Shown here one piece after another: positions 1-7,698 of a DNA stretch of 18,913 nucleotides. How positions within the stretch are numbered: the first letter of the stretch is position 1; each line of letters opens with the position of its first letter. Source of the DNA: Rhodospirillales bacterium (lineage in GTDB: Bacteria > Pseudomonadota > Alphaproteobacteria > Rhodospirillales > 2-02-FULL-58-16); the NCBI GenBank assembly GCA_021775195.1, contig JAJFIG010000361.1, forward strand, positions 1-18,913, given 5' to 3'. The notes under the pieces were generated by a model. The model made no database searches and had not been told where the DNA came from. It saw only the letters and a list, made by a program, of their open reading frames with translations. The position numbers and the translations under genes are program-made.

Positions 1-112
1 CCTTGACGCTCAACGAAACGACCGCCGACAGGGCGCGGTCGAGATCGAAGGGTACGTCGTCGGGGCTGGGCCGGTGAGCCGGGTTGATGACCGGTTCCAC
101 GGGTTCCGGCAT
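1..112 (-). CDS. Probable trypsin-like (S1C) serine protease, N-terminus only
   Basis: An open reading frame on the minus strand starts with ATG at 112, preceded by a GGGAG Shine-Dalgarno-like stretch, and runs off the left edge after 37 codons. The visible N-terminus is proline- and acid-rich and then reads FDLDRALSAVVSLSVKV. That resembles the opening of alphaproteobacterial trypsin-like peptidase-domain proteins (DegP/HtrA-related, usually about 300 residues) that lack a signal peptide and begin with a short Pro-rich lead. No catalytic residue falls inside the window, so the function rests on N-terminal similarity from memory. It is transcribed away from the helicase gene, and the 191 bp between them must hold both promoters. 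Confidence 0.5.
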   Translation of the reverse strand, partial: MPEPVEPVINPAHRPSPDDVPFDLDRALSAVVSLSVK

Positions 113-303
113 GATGGTTTGCTCCCTTGATTTTCGTCCGCTTCTTGCCCGGCGTCCTTAAACGGAAATCGGGATTGCTCAAGCATAGCAGGTTGGGCGC
201 CAGGACATAAACGTCAAGCTATCCCCATGCACACCTTACTGCAGGCATGTCCGCCGGCGCGCCGGCCTTGCCTTCGGGCTCCCGAACCGCGATCATTTTG
301 TCC

Positions 304-2814
304 ATGCAGATCACCACCTCCCGGTCGCGGCTGGTCGCCGTGCTTGGCCCCACCAACACGGGCAAGACCCATTTGGCCATGGAGCGCATGCTCGGGCACG
401 AAAGCGGCATCATCGGATTTCCGCTGCGCCTGCTGGCGCGCGAGAACTACGACCGGGCGGTACGCATCAAGGGCCGGACTCGCGTCGCCCTGATCACCGG
501 CGAGGAGAAGATCGTCCCGCCCCAGGCGCGCTATTTCCTGTGCACGGTCGAATCCATGCCGGTGGACCGACAGGTCGCCTTCCTGGGTGTCGACGAGATC
601 CAGATGTGCGCCGATCCCGACCGCGGCCACGTCTTCACCGACCGGATGCTGAATGCGCGGGGCACCGAGGAAACCATGTTCATGGGCGCCGACACCATCC
701 GGCCGCTGCTTGCCAAACTGGTGCCGGACATCGAATTCGTCTCGCGGCCACGGTTTTCGACCCTGGCCTACACCGGGCAGCGCAAGGTCACGCGCTTGCC
801 GCCGAGGAGCGCCGTCGTCGCCTTTTCCGCCGCCGACGTCTACGCCCTCGCCGACTTGGTGCGCCGTCAGCGGGGCGGCGCGGCGGTGGTCCTGGGAGCG
901 CTGAGCCCGCGGACCCGGAACGCCCAGGTGGACATGTATCAGGCCGGCGAGGTGGACTACCTGGTTGCCACCGACGCCGTCGGCATGGGCCTCAACATGA
1001 ACGTCGACCATGTGGCCTTCGCCGCCATGCGCAAGTTCGACGGGCGCCAGCTGCGCGGATTGACGGCGGCGGAACTGGCGCAGATCGCGGGGCGGGCCGG
1101 GCGCCACATGAACGACGGCACCTTCGGCACCACCGCCGACATCGCACCCCTGGACCCGGAAACCGTGGAGGCCATCGAATCCCACCGCTTCGAGCGCCTG
1201 CGCGGGCTGTTCTGGCGTAATGCCGATCTGCGGTTCACCTCGCTCGACGCCCTCAGGACCAGCCTGACCCAGGCTTCCGGCGACCCGGTCCTGATCAAGG
1301 CGCGGGAGGCCGATGACGAAACGGCGCTGGTGACCCTGGCCAAGGACCCGGAGATCGCCCGCACCGCCCGCGGCCCCGATGCCGTGCGCCTGCTCTGGAA
1401 CGTGTGCCGGATTCCCGACTTCCGCAAGATCATGAGCGACGCACACACCCGCCTCCTCGGCCAGATCTACGGTTACCTGGCGGGACCCGAGGGCCGGCTG
1501 CCCACGGACTGGGTCGCCGCCCAGGTGGCCCGTGTCGAGCGCACCGACGGCGACATCGAGACCCTAGTCCAGCGCATCGCCAACATTCGTACCTGGACCT
1601 ACGTCTCCTTCCAGGGCGACTGGCTCGGCGACGCCGGGCACTGGCAGGAACGGACACGGACCATCGAGGACAGCCTGTCGGACGCCCTGCACCAGCGCCT
1701 GACCCAGCGCTTCGTCGACCGCCGGACCTCGGTCCTGGTCAAGCGCATGAAGGACGGAACCGGTATGTCGGCGGTTGTCGACGCCGACGGCACGGTCATG
1801 GTCGAGGGCCATTTCGTCGGCCATCTCGAGGGCCTGCGCTTCGCCGCCGACAAGGCGGCGCCGGGGTTTGCCGCCAAGGCCGTGGGCAATGCCGCCCAGC
1901 GGGCCCTGGGGAGCGAGATCGCCAACCGCCTCCAGCGCCTGGAGGACGACTCGGACGACGCCTTCGCGCTGACCGCGGACGGCGGCGTGCTGTGGCATGG
2001 CGGCGCGGTCGGACGGTTGGCGGTGGGTGCCGATATCCTGAGCCCCGGTGTCGACCCCCTGGCCAGCGACCTGCTGGCGGGAAGCCAGATGCAAAGGGCG
2101 CACCGGCGGCTCTCGGCCTTCGTCGAGAGCTGGATCGCCGGGCGCCTGGCGCCCCTCATGGCGGCCCGGCGGGCGCCACTGCAGGGGCTGGCGCGGGGCC
2201 TGGTGTTCGAGCTCGGCGAGGGATTGGGGTCCCGGCCCCGGCGCCGGGTAGCCAAGCACCTGAAGGCGCTGGGACGGGAGGATCGCAAGGTTTTGCGCGG
2301 GCTCGGCGTGCGCATCGGCCGTGAAAGCGTGTTCATGCCCGATCTCCTGAAGCCGGCGGCGGTGGAGACGCGGGCCCTGCTGTGGAAGCTGAAGGCGGGC
2401 CTCGACACGGTCCCGGAGACACCGGCGCCGGGCCGGGTTTCGGTGCCGCTGGACGCGGCGGTGCCGGACGACTTCTACGAGGCAGTGGGCTACCGGCCCC
2501 TGGGTCCGAGGGCGATCCGGGTCGACATGGTGGAACGGGTGGCGGCCAAGGCCTGGAGCCTTTCGCGGCAGGGACCGTTTGCCGTCGGCCCGCCGTTGCT
2601 GTCACTGGTCGCCTGCACGGTCGAGGAAATGGCCGCTGTCCTCGGGAGGCTCGGCTACCGCGCCAGCGGCGACGGCGACGGGGTCCGCTTCAGCCCGGCG
2701 CCCCGGCGCGGCAAGCGTCCCGGCGGCCCCGCCAAGAGACAGGCAAAGGCCGCGGAAGACAATAAGGATTCGCCTTTCGCCAAGCTACGCGAGCTGGTCC
2801 TGACACGACCATGA
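304..2814 (+). CDS. Suv3-like DExH superfamily 2 RNA helicase
   Basis: An 836-residue helicase related to mitochondrial Suv3, a family usual in alphaproteobacteria. Visible motifs (numbered from the ATG at 304) are Walker A GPTNTGKT at 15-22, GEEK near 66-69, DEIQ (motif II) at 97-100, ATDAVGMGLN at 222-231 and QIAGRAGR (motif VI) at 260-267. A long C-terminal part without a motif I recognise follows, ending in a Lys/Arg/Ala-rich tail. The family unwinds RNA in an ATP-dependent way; in mitochondria it works with an exoribonuclease. The start is not certain. An in-frame ATG lies at 247, but neither site has a good Shine-Dalgarno, and 304 places the Walker motif about where homologues have it. 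The stop overlaps the next ATG by 4 nt (ATGA), so the S4 protein is probably translationally coupled and may act on the same RNAs. Confidence 0.9.
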   Translation: MQITTSRSRLVAVLGPTNTGKTHLAMERMLGHESGIIGFPLRLLARENYDRAVRIKGRTRVALITGEEKIVPPQARYFLCTVESMPVDRQVAFLGVDEIQMCADPDRGHVFTDRMLNARGTEETMFMGADTIRPLLAKLVPDIEFVSRPRFSTLAYTGQRKVTRLPPRSAVVAFSAADVYALADLVRRQRGGAAVVLGALSPRTRNAQVDMYQAGEVDYLVATDAVGMGLNMNVDHVAFAAMRKFDGRQLRGLTAAELAQIAGRAGRHMNDGTFGTTADIAPLDPETVEAIESHRFERLRGLFWRNADLRFTSLDALRTSLTQASGDPVLIKAREADDETALVTLAKDPEIARTARGPDAVRLLWNVCRIPDFRKIMSDAHTRLLGQIYGYLAGPEGRLPTDWVAAQVARVERTDGDIETLVQRIANIRTWTYVSFQGDWLGDAGHWQERTRTIEDSLSDALHQRLTQRFVDRRTSVLVKRMKDGTGMSAVVDADGTVMVEGHFVGHLEGLRFAADKAAPGFAAKAVGNAAQRALGSEIANRLQRLEDDSDDAFALTADGGVLWHGGAVGRLAVGADILSPGVDPLASDLLAGSQMQRAHRRLSAFVESWIAGRLAPLMAARRAPLQGLARGLVFELGEGLGSRPRRRVAKHLKALGREDRKVLRGLGVRIGRESVFMPDLLKPAAVETRALLWKLKAGLDTVPETPAPGRVSVPLDAAVPDDFYEAVGYRPLGPRAIRVDMVERVAAKAWSLSRQGPFAVGPPLLSLVACTVEEMAAVLGRLGYRASGDGDGVRFSPAPRRGKRPGGPAKRQAKAAEDNKDSPFAKLRELVLTRP

Positions 2815-3188
2815 CGGAGGGCACCCAGCGCCTCGACAAATGGCTTTGGTTCGCGCGGTTCTTCAAGAGCCGGTCGCTGGCGACCCGCTTTTGCACCGAC
2901 GGCCGGATCCGGGTCAACGAGGTCGCCGTGAGCAAGGCCCATCACGGGCTCAGGGTGGGCGACGTGCTGACCTTCGCCAAGGGTCACGACATCCGGGTGA
3001 TCGAGGTCCGGGACCTGGGTGCCCGCCGCGGTCCGGCGCCGGAAGCGCGCAACCTTTACGACGACCTGAAGCCGCCCGAACCGCGGAGCCGGAAGGAGAT
3101 TTCGCCCGAGGGGCGTGAACGGGGCAGCGGCCGCCCGACCAAGGCCGAACGGCGGGCGATCGACCGCCTCAAGGGGCAGGAAACCTAG
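2811..3188 (+). CDS. S4-domain RNA-binding protein (Hsp15/HslR-like)
   Basis: A 125-residue protein with an N-terminal S4 fold: QRLDKWLWFARFFKSRSLAT at about 6-25, the G-R-I-R-V-N-E turn near 32-38, and GDVLTF near 49-54. The rest is a charged, basic C-terminal extension typical of Hsp15 (HslR) relatives. In E. coli Hsp15 binds 50S subunits carrying a stalled nascent chain and helps to recycle them; the same role here is an inference. The gene begins inside the helicase stop codon (4-nt overlap), and its own Shine-Dalgarno would lie inside the helicase coding sequence. The helicase plus S4 pairing suggests joint action on structured RNA or ribosomes. The stop is only 19 nt from the convergent lipoprotein gene, and no terminator hairpin is visible between them. 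Confidence 0.87.
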   Translation: MTEGTQRLDKWLWFARFFKSRSLATRFCTDGRIRVNEVAVSKAHHGLRVGDVLTFAKGHDIRVIEVRDLGARRGPAPEARNLYDDLKPPEPRSRKEISPEGRERGSGRPTKAERRAIDRLKGQET

Positions 3189-3207
3189 AGCGCTATCCGG
3201 AAGTTTG

Positions 3208-3771
3208 TCAGGTCGCCGGCGTGACGCAGTTGAGGATGGCCCACGGGCCGTCGGAGTCGGAGCCCGGACGGGCGGGTTCGACGGCGGACCGGCACTCGCC
3301 GGGAAGCAACGGATCGCGGATTGCCGCCAGGGAATCCTCGACGGTACCGCCGGACGGTGCGATCAGGGACAACTGGTCCGGTTCCGAAGGGAGATCGTCG
3401 TCGGGATCGCCCATGGCCACATTTTCCGGCGCCGGGACTTCGTCCTCGCCCGCGGCAACCGTTATATCGAGGGTTTCCCCGTCACGGCAGACGTTGCCCT
3501 CGGTCACGCCGCGATAGAGGGCGCAATCCTGGCCGATCACCGCCGAAATGCCGTGATCGGAAACGGATTTCTCGGTGGTCAGATAACTGATCCCGTCGGC
3601 AACCCAGCTCGCGACCTGCAAGGGCACCGGTATGGCGCAGGCGGTCAACAAAAGGAGACAGGAGAGGGTAAGGGTGCCGGTCAGTCCGCGCCGGAACCCG
3701 GATCGGGGAGGGACCGTGTCGGAACAATAGGGCTTGGGCTCCGATCGTCGGAGCAAGACATCATCAGGCAT
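3208..3771 (-). CDS. Predicted lipoprotein, conserved alphaproteobacterial family of unknown function
   Basis: A 187-residue protein with an unusually long N-terminal lead (about 30 residues). A hydrophobic stretch LTLSCLLLLTAC follows and ends in a lipobox-like LTAC, with Cys at about residue 45. The next segment, VASWVADGISYLTTEKSVSD followed by HGISAVIGQDCALYRGV, is the conserved core I recognise from short alphaproteobacterial envelope proteins. The C-terminal half is acidic and Pro-rich and probably disordered. The true start is uncertain. No closer ATG, GTG or TTG is evident before the signal region, so either the long lead is real or a non-canonical start is used. It would be anchored in a membrane and face the periplasm. 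The function is unknown. Confidence 0.72.
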   Translation of the reverse strand: MPDDVLLRRSEPKPYCSDTVPPRSGFRRGLTGTLTLSCLLLLTACAIPVPLQVASWVADGISYLTTEKSVSDHGISAVIGQDCALYRGVTEGNVCRDGETLDITVAAGEDEVPAPENVAMGDPDDDLPSEPDQLSLIAPSGGTVEDSLAAIRDPLLPGECRSAVEPARPGSDSDGPWAILNCVTPAT

Positions 3772-3909
3772 TGGTTCATCCCGTTCTGGGTGGCCGTGAT
3801 CTTCTGAACAGGTGCCGGCGGCGGTTCTGGCGCGGCGGCACTGCGCAAGCTCCTAGAATGATCGACAGGCATTAAGGAACCCTGAAGACGGTGCTTGACG
3901 GGTCTGGAA

Positions 3910-4563
3910 TCAACCCTTGCGAAACACAACCGATAGGTTGTTGGCGGGCATGGGGATGGTGTCGGCGAGGCCGAGGCCGGCGGCGGCGGCGGCGGCGGTG
4001 ACATCATCGAGGTCACGGACGCCCCAGCCGGGGTCGCGGCGGCGCAGGCTTTCGTCGAAGGCGGCGTTGCTGGGGGCCGTATGGCGGCCGTCCATCTTGT
4101 AGGGGCCATAGAGGATCAGCACGCCGCCGGGATCGAGGATGCGCCCGGCGCCCTCGGTCAGGGCCAGGCAGACATCCCAGGGGGCGATGTGGATCAGGTT
4201 GACGGCGATGACGGCGGCGGCATTCTCGAGCGGCCAGTCCCCGGCACAGATGTCGAGATCCAGGGGCATCCTCAGGTTCTCAGAGGGCGTCCCGGCAACC
4301 CAGGCGGCGATGGAATCGCGCATGTCGGGATCGGGATCGGTCGGCTGCCAGACGACATCGGGGAATTGGGGAGCGAAATGCGCCGCGTGCTGGCCGGTGC
4401 CGCTGGCGACCTCGAGGACCGTTCCGGTCTCCGGCAACACTCGCTTCAGCACCGCGAGAATGGGCTCGCGGTTACGCTCCGCCGCGGCGGCGACGCGGCG
4501 GCGGTAATCGCCCTCACCGGTGGGGGCGGTGTAGCCGCCGGTCTCTTCGCGATTCCTGGCCAT
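3910..4563 (-). CDS. DUF938 (METTL26-like) SAM-dependent methyltransferase
   Basis: A 217-residue protein of the DUF938 family. SAM-binding motif I is EVASGTGQH at 51-59, with the acidic end of the next strand in PTDPDPD near 74-80. NLIHIAPWD is in the middle, and ILYGPYKMDGR with NAAFDESLRRRDPGWGVRD towards the C-terminus are family signatures. The ATG at 4563 was chosen because it gives MARNREETGG, the normal family N-terminus; the frame stays open upstream to 4905 but would run across the TerB gene on the other strand. The substrate is unknown. The C-terminal part contains an Ala run encoded by seven consecutive CGG triplets (on the plus strand) at 3978-3998, probably a simple low-complexity loop. 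The gene is divergent from terB, with about 100 bp between them. Confidence 0.88.
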   Translation of the reverse strand: MARNREETGGYTAPTGEGDYRRRVAAAAERNREPILAVLKRVLPETGTVLEVASGTGQHAAHFAPQFPDVVWQPTDPDPDMRDSIAAWVAGTPSENLRMPLDLDICAGDWPLENAAAVIAVNLIHIAPWDVCLALTEGAGRILDPGGVLILYGPYKMDGRHTAPSNAAFDESLRRRDPGWGVRDLDDVTAAAAAAGLGLADTIPMPANNLSVVFRKG

Positions 4564-4663
4564 GACGTTCAAAGTGGGGCCCCGCCCATCCCCCGGCAAG
4601 GGTAAAGTGCCAGTCGGTCCCGGAAGGGTTGTTCCATGGGCGCAGGTTGTGATAGGCATGGCC

Positions 4664-5134
4664 ATGATCGCTAGAATCAAGGCTTTGCTCCGTGGGGGCG
4701 ACGGTATTCCGGAGGGGGCGAAAGGCCGGCACGAAGAAGACGACCTGCATCTGGCCGCGGCGGCGCTTCTGGTGGAAACCGCGTGCATGGATGGCCATGT
4801 GGACGAAGCGGAGCGAGACACTATCACGGCACTGCTGCAATCCAGGTTCGGCCTCGACGCCGGCGAGGCGGGGGCATTGATCGACGCCGGGCATGAGGCG
4901 GTCACGGATTCGAGCCAGCTTTACGGTTTCACCCGCGTGATCAAGGACCGCTTCTCCGACGAGGAAAGGATCCGGTTGATCGAAATGCTGTGGGAGGTCG
5001 CCTACGCCGATGGGCACGTGCATCATTACGAATCAAGTCTGGTGCGCCGCGTCGCCGGGCTGATCTACGTCACCGACCGGGACAGCGGCGACGCCCGCAA
5101 ACGGGTGCTGGCGCGGAGCAAGGCCGCGAGTTAA
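4664..5134 (+). CDS. TerB-fold (tellurite resistance TerB / DjlA-N-like) protein
   Basis: A 156-residue mostly helical protein. The central pattern AAALLVETACMDGHVDEAERDT and the later IEMLWEVAYADGHVHHYESSLVRRVA are the two acidic helix pairs (DG-H-V-DEAE and ADGHVHHYE) of the TerB family, which is thought to bind metal. Most chromosomal members have no shown link to tellurite; they are often conserved soluble proteins of unknown role. The start at 4664 is preferred over 4658 and over the longer frame from 4562, because AGG at 4654-4656 gives a 7-nt spacing. The gene precedes fdxA by 63 bp on the same strand and may be cotranscribed with it. Confidence 0.85.
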   Translation: MIARIKALLRGGDGIPEGAKGRHEEDDLHLAAAALLVETACMDGHVDEAERDTITALLQSRFGLDAGEAGALIDAGHEAVTDSSQLYGFTRVIKDRFSDEERIRLIEMLWEVAYADGHVHHYESSLVRRVAGLIYVTDRDSGDARKRVLARSKAAS

Positions 5135-5148
5135 TTTAGTGAAAACCA

Positions 5149-5163
5149 GGCGCTGGGGGCGCC
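5149..5163 (+). other. Small GC-rich stem-loop between terB and fdxA
   Basis: GGCGC-TGGGG-GGCGC-type hairpin: arms GGCGC (5149-5153) and GCGCC (5159-5163) pair perfectly around a 5-nt loop. There is no U-run after it, so it is not a convincing intrinsic terminator; it could stabilise an RNA end or be chance in GC-rich DNA. Confidence 0.25.
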
Positions 5164-5197
5164 GGGCAAAGACGAAACGCACGAAACGGAGAAAGCC

Positions 5198-5533
5198 ATG
5201 ACCTACGTCGTTGTCGAAGCCTGCATCAAATGCAAATTGATGGACTGCGTTGAAGTATGCCCCGTGGACTGTTTCTACGAGGGCGAGAACATGCTCGTCA
5301 TTCATCCCGACGAATGCATCGATTGCGGCGTTTGCGAACCCGAATGCCCAGTGGAAGCCATCGTCCCGGATACCGAACCGGGATTGGACCAGTGGCTCGA
5401 GCTCAACACCAAGTACAGTAACGACTGGCCCAACATCACGCGCAAGGGGACCCCGCCCGAGGACTCCGACGCATGGCGTGACAAGAAGGACAAACTTCAG
5501 CACCTGAGCACGAATCCCGGCAAGGGAGAGTAG
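5198..5533 (+). CDS. fdxA: 7Fe ferredoxin FdxA ([3Fe-4S][4Fe-4S])
   Basis: A 111-residue ferredoxin of the Azotobacter FdI type. Cysteines at 9, 17 and 50 match the [3Fe-4S] ligands, and those at 21, 40, 43 and 46 match the [4Fe-4S] ligands. The extra Cys at 12 and 25 are also conserved in that type, one residue offset from the mature Azotobacter numbering. The C-terminal extension ([19 protein letters not shown]) is the usual FdxA tail. It is a soluble low-potential electron carrier; the partner is not indicated by neighbours. The start is clear, with GGAGAA 5 nt before the ATG. The pairing with carD downstream is one I recognise from other alphaproteobacteria, but the 315-bp gap suggests separate control. 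Confidence 0.96.
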   Translation: MTYVVVEACIKCKLMDCVEVCPVDCFYEGENMLVIHPDECIDCGVCEPECPVEAIVPDTEPGLDQWLELNTKYSNDWPNITRKGTPPEDSDAWRDKKDKLQHLSTNPGKGE

Positions 5534-5565
5534 GCCGAAGGGAGGAGTGGGGGACCGGGCGTCTT

Positions 5566-5623
5566 CCCCACGGGCAATGGGGCCCACGAGCAATGGGGAT
5601 TGATGCCCAAGCCTGTTTTTTTT
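5566..5623 (+). terminator. Candidate fdxA terminator with two tandem 16-nt repeats and T8
   Basis: Two adjacent 16-nt copies, CCCACGGGCAATGGGG (5567-5582) and CCCACGAGCAATGGGG (5583-5598), differ at one base. Each can fold as a CCCA/TGGG hairpin with a 7-8 nt loop. A weak TGGG/CCCA pair (5594-5609) brings the fold near an uninterrupted T8 at 5616-5623. The stems are short, so termination is only a candidate role. Confidence 0.35.
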
Positions 5624-5671
5624 GCACTGCAAATGTGGTACAAGTAATCAGCCGGTCGGTTGAGGCCGGCT
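5622..5671 (+). promoter_or_regulatory. Candidate carD promoter region: palindrome, weak -35/-10 and leader hairpin
   Basis: The 315-bp stretch between fdxA and carD holds no gene. A perfect inverted repeat TTTGCA-C-TGCAAA lies at 5621-5633. Inside it, TTGCAC (5622-5627) is followed after exactly 17 bp by TAATCA (5645-5650), a weak -35/-10 pair. Immediately downstream an 8-bp hairpin (5650-5671, arms AGCCGGTC and GGCCGGCT with one G-T pair, loop GGTTGA) would begin the transcript, leaving a leader of nearly 200 nt before carD. Autoregulation of carD has been described in Rhodobacter, so a regulated leader is plausible. The -10 match is poor. Confidence 0.3.
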
Positions 5672-5848
5672 TTAGGTTGTTTGGGTGCGTTGGTAAATAG
5701 AGACGGCCCGCACCCGCAGGAGCGGCAATCGCCAATAGTCGGAATTCACGTTGATCCGCACCGTTCTCGTCCCGAGGCGGGCGTGGAACGGCGAGAGAGT
5801 CGCCGGGCGTGAATCACAAGAACATACTGTGTGGAGAGAAACGGACAA

Positions 5849-6343
5849 ATGGCCGAGGAACTGATTTTTAGCCCCGACGATTACGTGGTCTATCCGACCC
5901 ATGGCGTCGGCAAGGTAGTCAGCATCGAAACCCAGGAAATCGCCGGGCATGAACTGCGGCTTTTCGTTATTTCATTCGATCGCGACCGCATGACCCTCCG
6001 GGTTCCCGTCTCCAAGGCGTCGACGTCGGGGTTGCGCCGGCTGAGCAGCCGCAAGGTGATGGACAACGCGCTGACGACGCTGAAGGGGCGGGCGCGGACC
6101 AAGCGCAGCATGTGGAGCCGCCGGGCCCAGGAATACGAGGCCAAGATCAACTCGGGCAATCCGATCTCCATCGCCGAGGTGGTGCGCGACCTGCACCGCA
6201 ACGCCGGCCAGCCCGATCAGTCGTTCAGCGAGCGCCAGATCTACGAGGCCGCCCGCGACCGGCTGGCCTGCGAACTGGCCGCCGTCGAGAAGATCGAAAT
6301 GGAAGCGGCGACGGAAATGCTCGAGGGTCTGCTCGCGGCCTAG
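5849..6343 (+). CDS. carD: CarD/CdnL-family RNA polymerase-binding transcription regulator
   Basis: A 164-residue CarD protein. The N-terminal Tudor-like RNA-polymerase interaction domain is plain: DDYVVYPTHGVGKVVSIE near 10-27, then LRLFVISFDRDRMTLRVPVSK. The basic helical C-terminal DNA-interaction domain follows (SSRKVMDNALTTLKGRARTK, then MWSRRAQEYEAKINSGNP). CarD binds the RNA polymerase beta subunit and stabilises the open complex, notably at rRNA and growth promoters. The ATG at 5849 gives the usual MAEEL-type start, with GGAGAG 11 nt upstream; a frame-open start at 5831 would consume that site. The gene sits 75 bp before the pseudophosphatase, on the same strand. Confidence 0.95.
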   Translation: MAEELIFSPDDYVVYPTHGVGKVVSIETQEIAGHELRLFVISFDRDRMTLRVPVSKASTSGLRRLSSRKVMDNALTTLKGRARTKRSMWSRRAQEYEAKINSGNPISIAEVVRDLHRNAGQPDQSFSERQIYEAARDRLACELAAVEKIEMEAATEMLEGLLAA

Positions 6344-6418
6344 GGATACCGCCGGCCAACGGCGGGCGACCGACTCAGTCTTAACGCGTCCGGCAACGAA
6401 AGGACCGCGTGTCCAACG

Positions 6419-7219
6419 ATGTCTGAAAAGGACATTTTCGCGACATTGAGGGCACCGCGCCGGACATGGGCCGTGCCGTCCATCCACGGCGAAGCCGAGC
6501 GCCTGCGCGCGCTGCATGAAATACTGGCGGAGCGCATCCAGACCGGCGAAAACCTGATCTATCTCGGCAACTACCTGGGCCAGGGCAGCGCCGTCGGCGA
6601 AACGCTCCACGAACTGCTGCTGTTCCGCCGCGCCCTGCTGGCGCGGCCGGGAGCCGAGTGCGAGGACATCGTCTACCTGCGCGGCAGCCAGGAGGAGATG
6701 TGGCAGAAGCTGCTGCAAATCCAATTCGCGCCCAACGCCCGCGACACCCTGGAATGGATGCTGCAGCGGGGCGTCGGCCAGACCCTGGCGGCCTATGGCG
6801 GCCGCGCCGAGGACGGCCTCGACGCCGCAACCCGGGGGGCGATGACCCTGACCCAGTGGACCAACAGCCTGCGCGACGCCATGCGCGCCATCGACGGCCA
6901 CTACGCCCTGATGAGCGTCCTCCGCCATGCCGGCTACAGCGAGGACGGCAAGCTGCTGTTCGTCCACGCCGGCATCGACGCGAAACGGCCCCTGTCCCAG
7001 CAGAGCGACAGTTTCTGGTGGGGCGGCCAGGACTTCGAAAACATCGAGACGCCCTTCGACGGCTTCCAGCGGGTGGTGCGCGGGTTCGATCACAAGCACG
7101 GCGGCATCCAGGTCGGCAACGTCGCCGTATCCATCGATGGCGGCTGTGGATTCGGCGGCCCCCTCTACGCCGCCTGTTTCGACGCCGAGGGCCAACTCAC
7201 CGACACCATCGAGGCCTGA
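6419..7219 (+). CDS. PPP-type metallophosphoesterase-fold protein with degenerate active site (probable pseudophosphatase)
   Basis: A 266-residue protein that keeps the order of the bacterial PPP/ApaH-like phosphatase motifs, but with most ligands replaced. The GDIHG motif reads PSIHG at 20-24 (Asp to Ser, His kept). GDYVDRG reads GNYLGQG at 50-56 (both Asp and the Arg lost). RGNHE reads RGSQE at 88-92 (Asn and His lost). FVHAGI at 171-176 and a His-containing GFDHKHGG at 212-219 remain. The frame is intact and ends with a normal stop, so this is not decay by frameshift. I infer a non-catalytic binding or regulatory protein rather than a phosphatase. AAAGGA lies about 14 nt before the ATG. 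It follows carD closely and precedes the YpsA-like gene by 20 bp, suggesting one transcript. Confidence 0.82.
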   Translation: MSEKDIFATLRAPRRTWAVPSIHGEAERLRALHEILAERIQTGENLIYLGNYLGQGSAVGETLHELLLFRRALLARPGAECEDIVYLRGSQEEMWQKLLQIQFAPNARDTLEWMLQRGVGQTLAAYGGRAEDGLDAATRGAMTLTQWTNSLRDAMRAIDGHYALMSVLRHAGYSEDGKLLFVHAGIDAKRPLSQQSDSFWWGGQDFENIETPFDGFQRVVRGFDHKHGGIQVGNVAVSIDGGCGFGGPLYAACFDAEGQLTDTIEA

Positions 7220-7239
7220 GTGCCGACGGGCCATAAACC

Positions 7240-7695
7240 ATGAAAATCGTTTCCGGGGGGCAGACCGGCGTCGACCGGGCGGCGCTGGACGTCGCCATCG
7301 ACCTCGGCCTGGCCTGCGGCGGCTGGTGCCCGAAGGGGCGCATGGCCGAGGACGGCCCGATCCCCGGCGACTACCCCCTCAAGGAAACGAAAGGCGCCGA
7401 CTATGTCGAGCGCACGAGGCTCAACGTCCGCGATTCCGACGCCACCCTGGTGCTGACCCGGGGCACGCCGACGGGAGGCACGGCGCTGACCGTGGCCCTG
7501 GCGGAAAAGCTGGGGCGCCCGTCCCTGGTCGTCGACCTGGCGGCGGACGACGGCGGCGGCGACGTGGCGCGGGTGCGGGAGTGGTTGGTTGAAGCCGGCA
7601 TCGCAACCCTGAACCTGGCGGGCCCAAGGGAAAGCAACCACCCCGGCATATACGACGACGCGGTCCGATTTCTGACGGCGGTGCTAGAGCACTAG
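7240..7695 (+). CDS. YpsA / putative molybdenum-carrier-like Rossmann protein
   Basis: A 151-residue protein of the YpsA-related putative molybdenum carrier family (SLOG-like Rossmann fold). Signatures are VSGGQTGVDRAALDVA at 4-19, GGWCPKGRMAEDGPIP near 27-42, NVRDSDATLVLTRGTPTGGT near 62-81, and the C-terminal NLAGPRESNHPGIY. The glycine-rich loops suggest binding of a nucleotide or phosphorylated ligand. The molybdenum link comes from one structurally defined homologue and is not a shown function here; no molybdopterin genes lie nearby. It is probably cotranscribed with the preceding pseudophosphatase. It ends 3 bp before the stop of the convergent M48 protease, leaving no room for a separate terminator. 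Confidence 0.85.
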   Translation: MKIVSGGQTGVDRAALDVAIDLGLACGGWCPKGRMAEDGPIPGDYPLKETKGADYVERTRLNVRDSDATLVLTRGTPTGGTALTVALAEKLGRPSLVVDLAADDGGGDVARVREWLVEAGIATLNLAGPRESNHPGIYDDAVRFLTAVLEH

Positions 7696-7698
7696 CCC

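Noticed and set aside
214..1446. Long minus-strand open frame opposite the helicase gene
   Set aside because: Low-complexity Gly/Ala/His/Arg-rich translation with no recognisable domain; it mirrors the codon structure of the helicase, whose motifs are clear.
3115..3807. Plus-strand open frame across the S4 gene end and the lipoprotein
   Set aside because: It overlaps two better-supported genes and has no domain or start context; the opposite-strand lipobox and conserved core decide for the lipoprotein.
3978..3998. Seven CGG triplets in the DUF938 methyltransferase gene as a phase-variation tract
   Set aside because: Trinucleotide changes do not shift the frame; it encodes an Ala run in a probable loop.
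4658..5134. A tellurite-resistance operon around the TerB-fold gene
   Set aside because: No TerA, TerC, TerD or TerZ partners nearby; the gene stands alone before fdxA.
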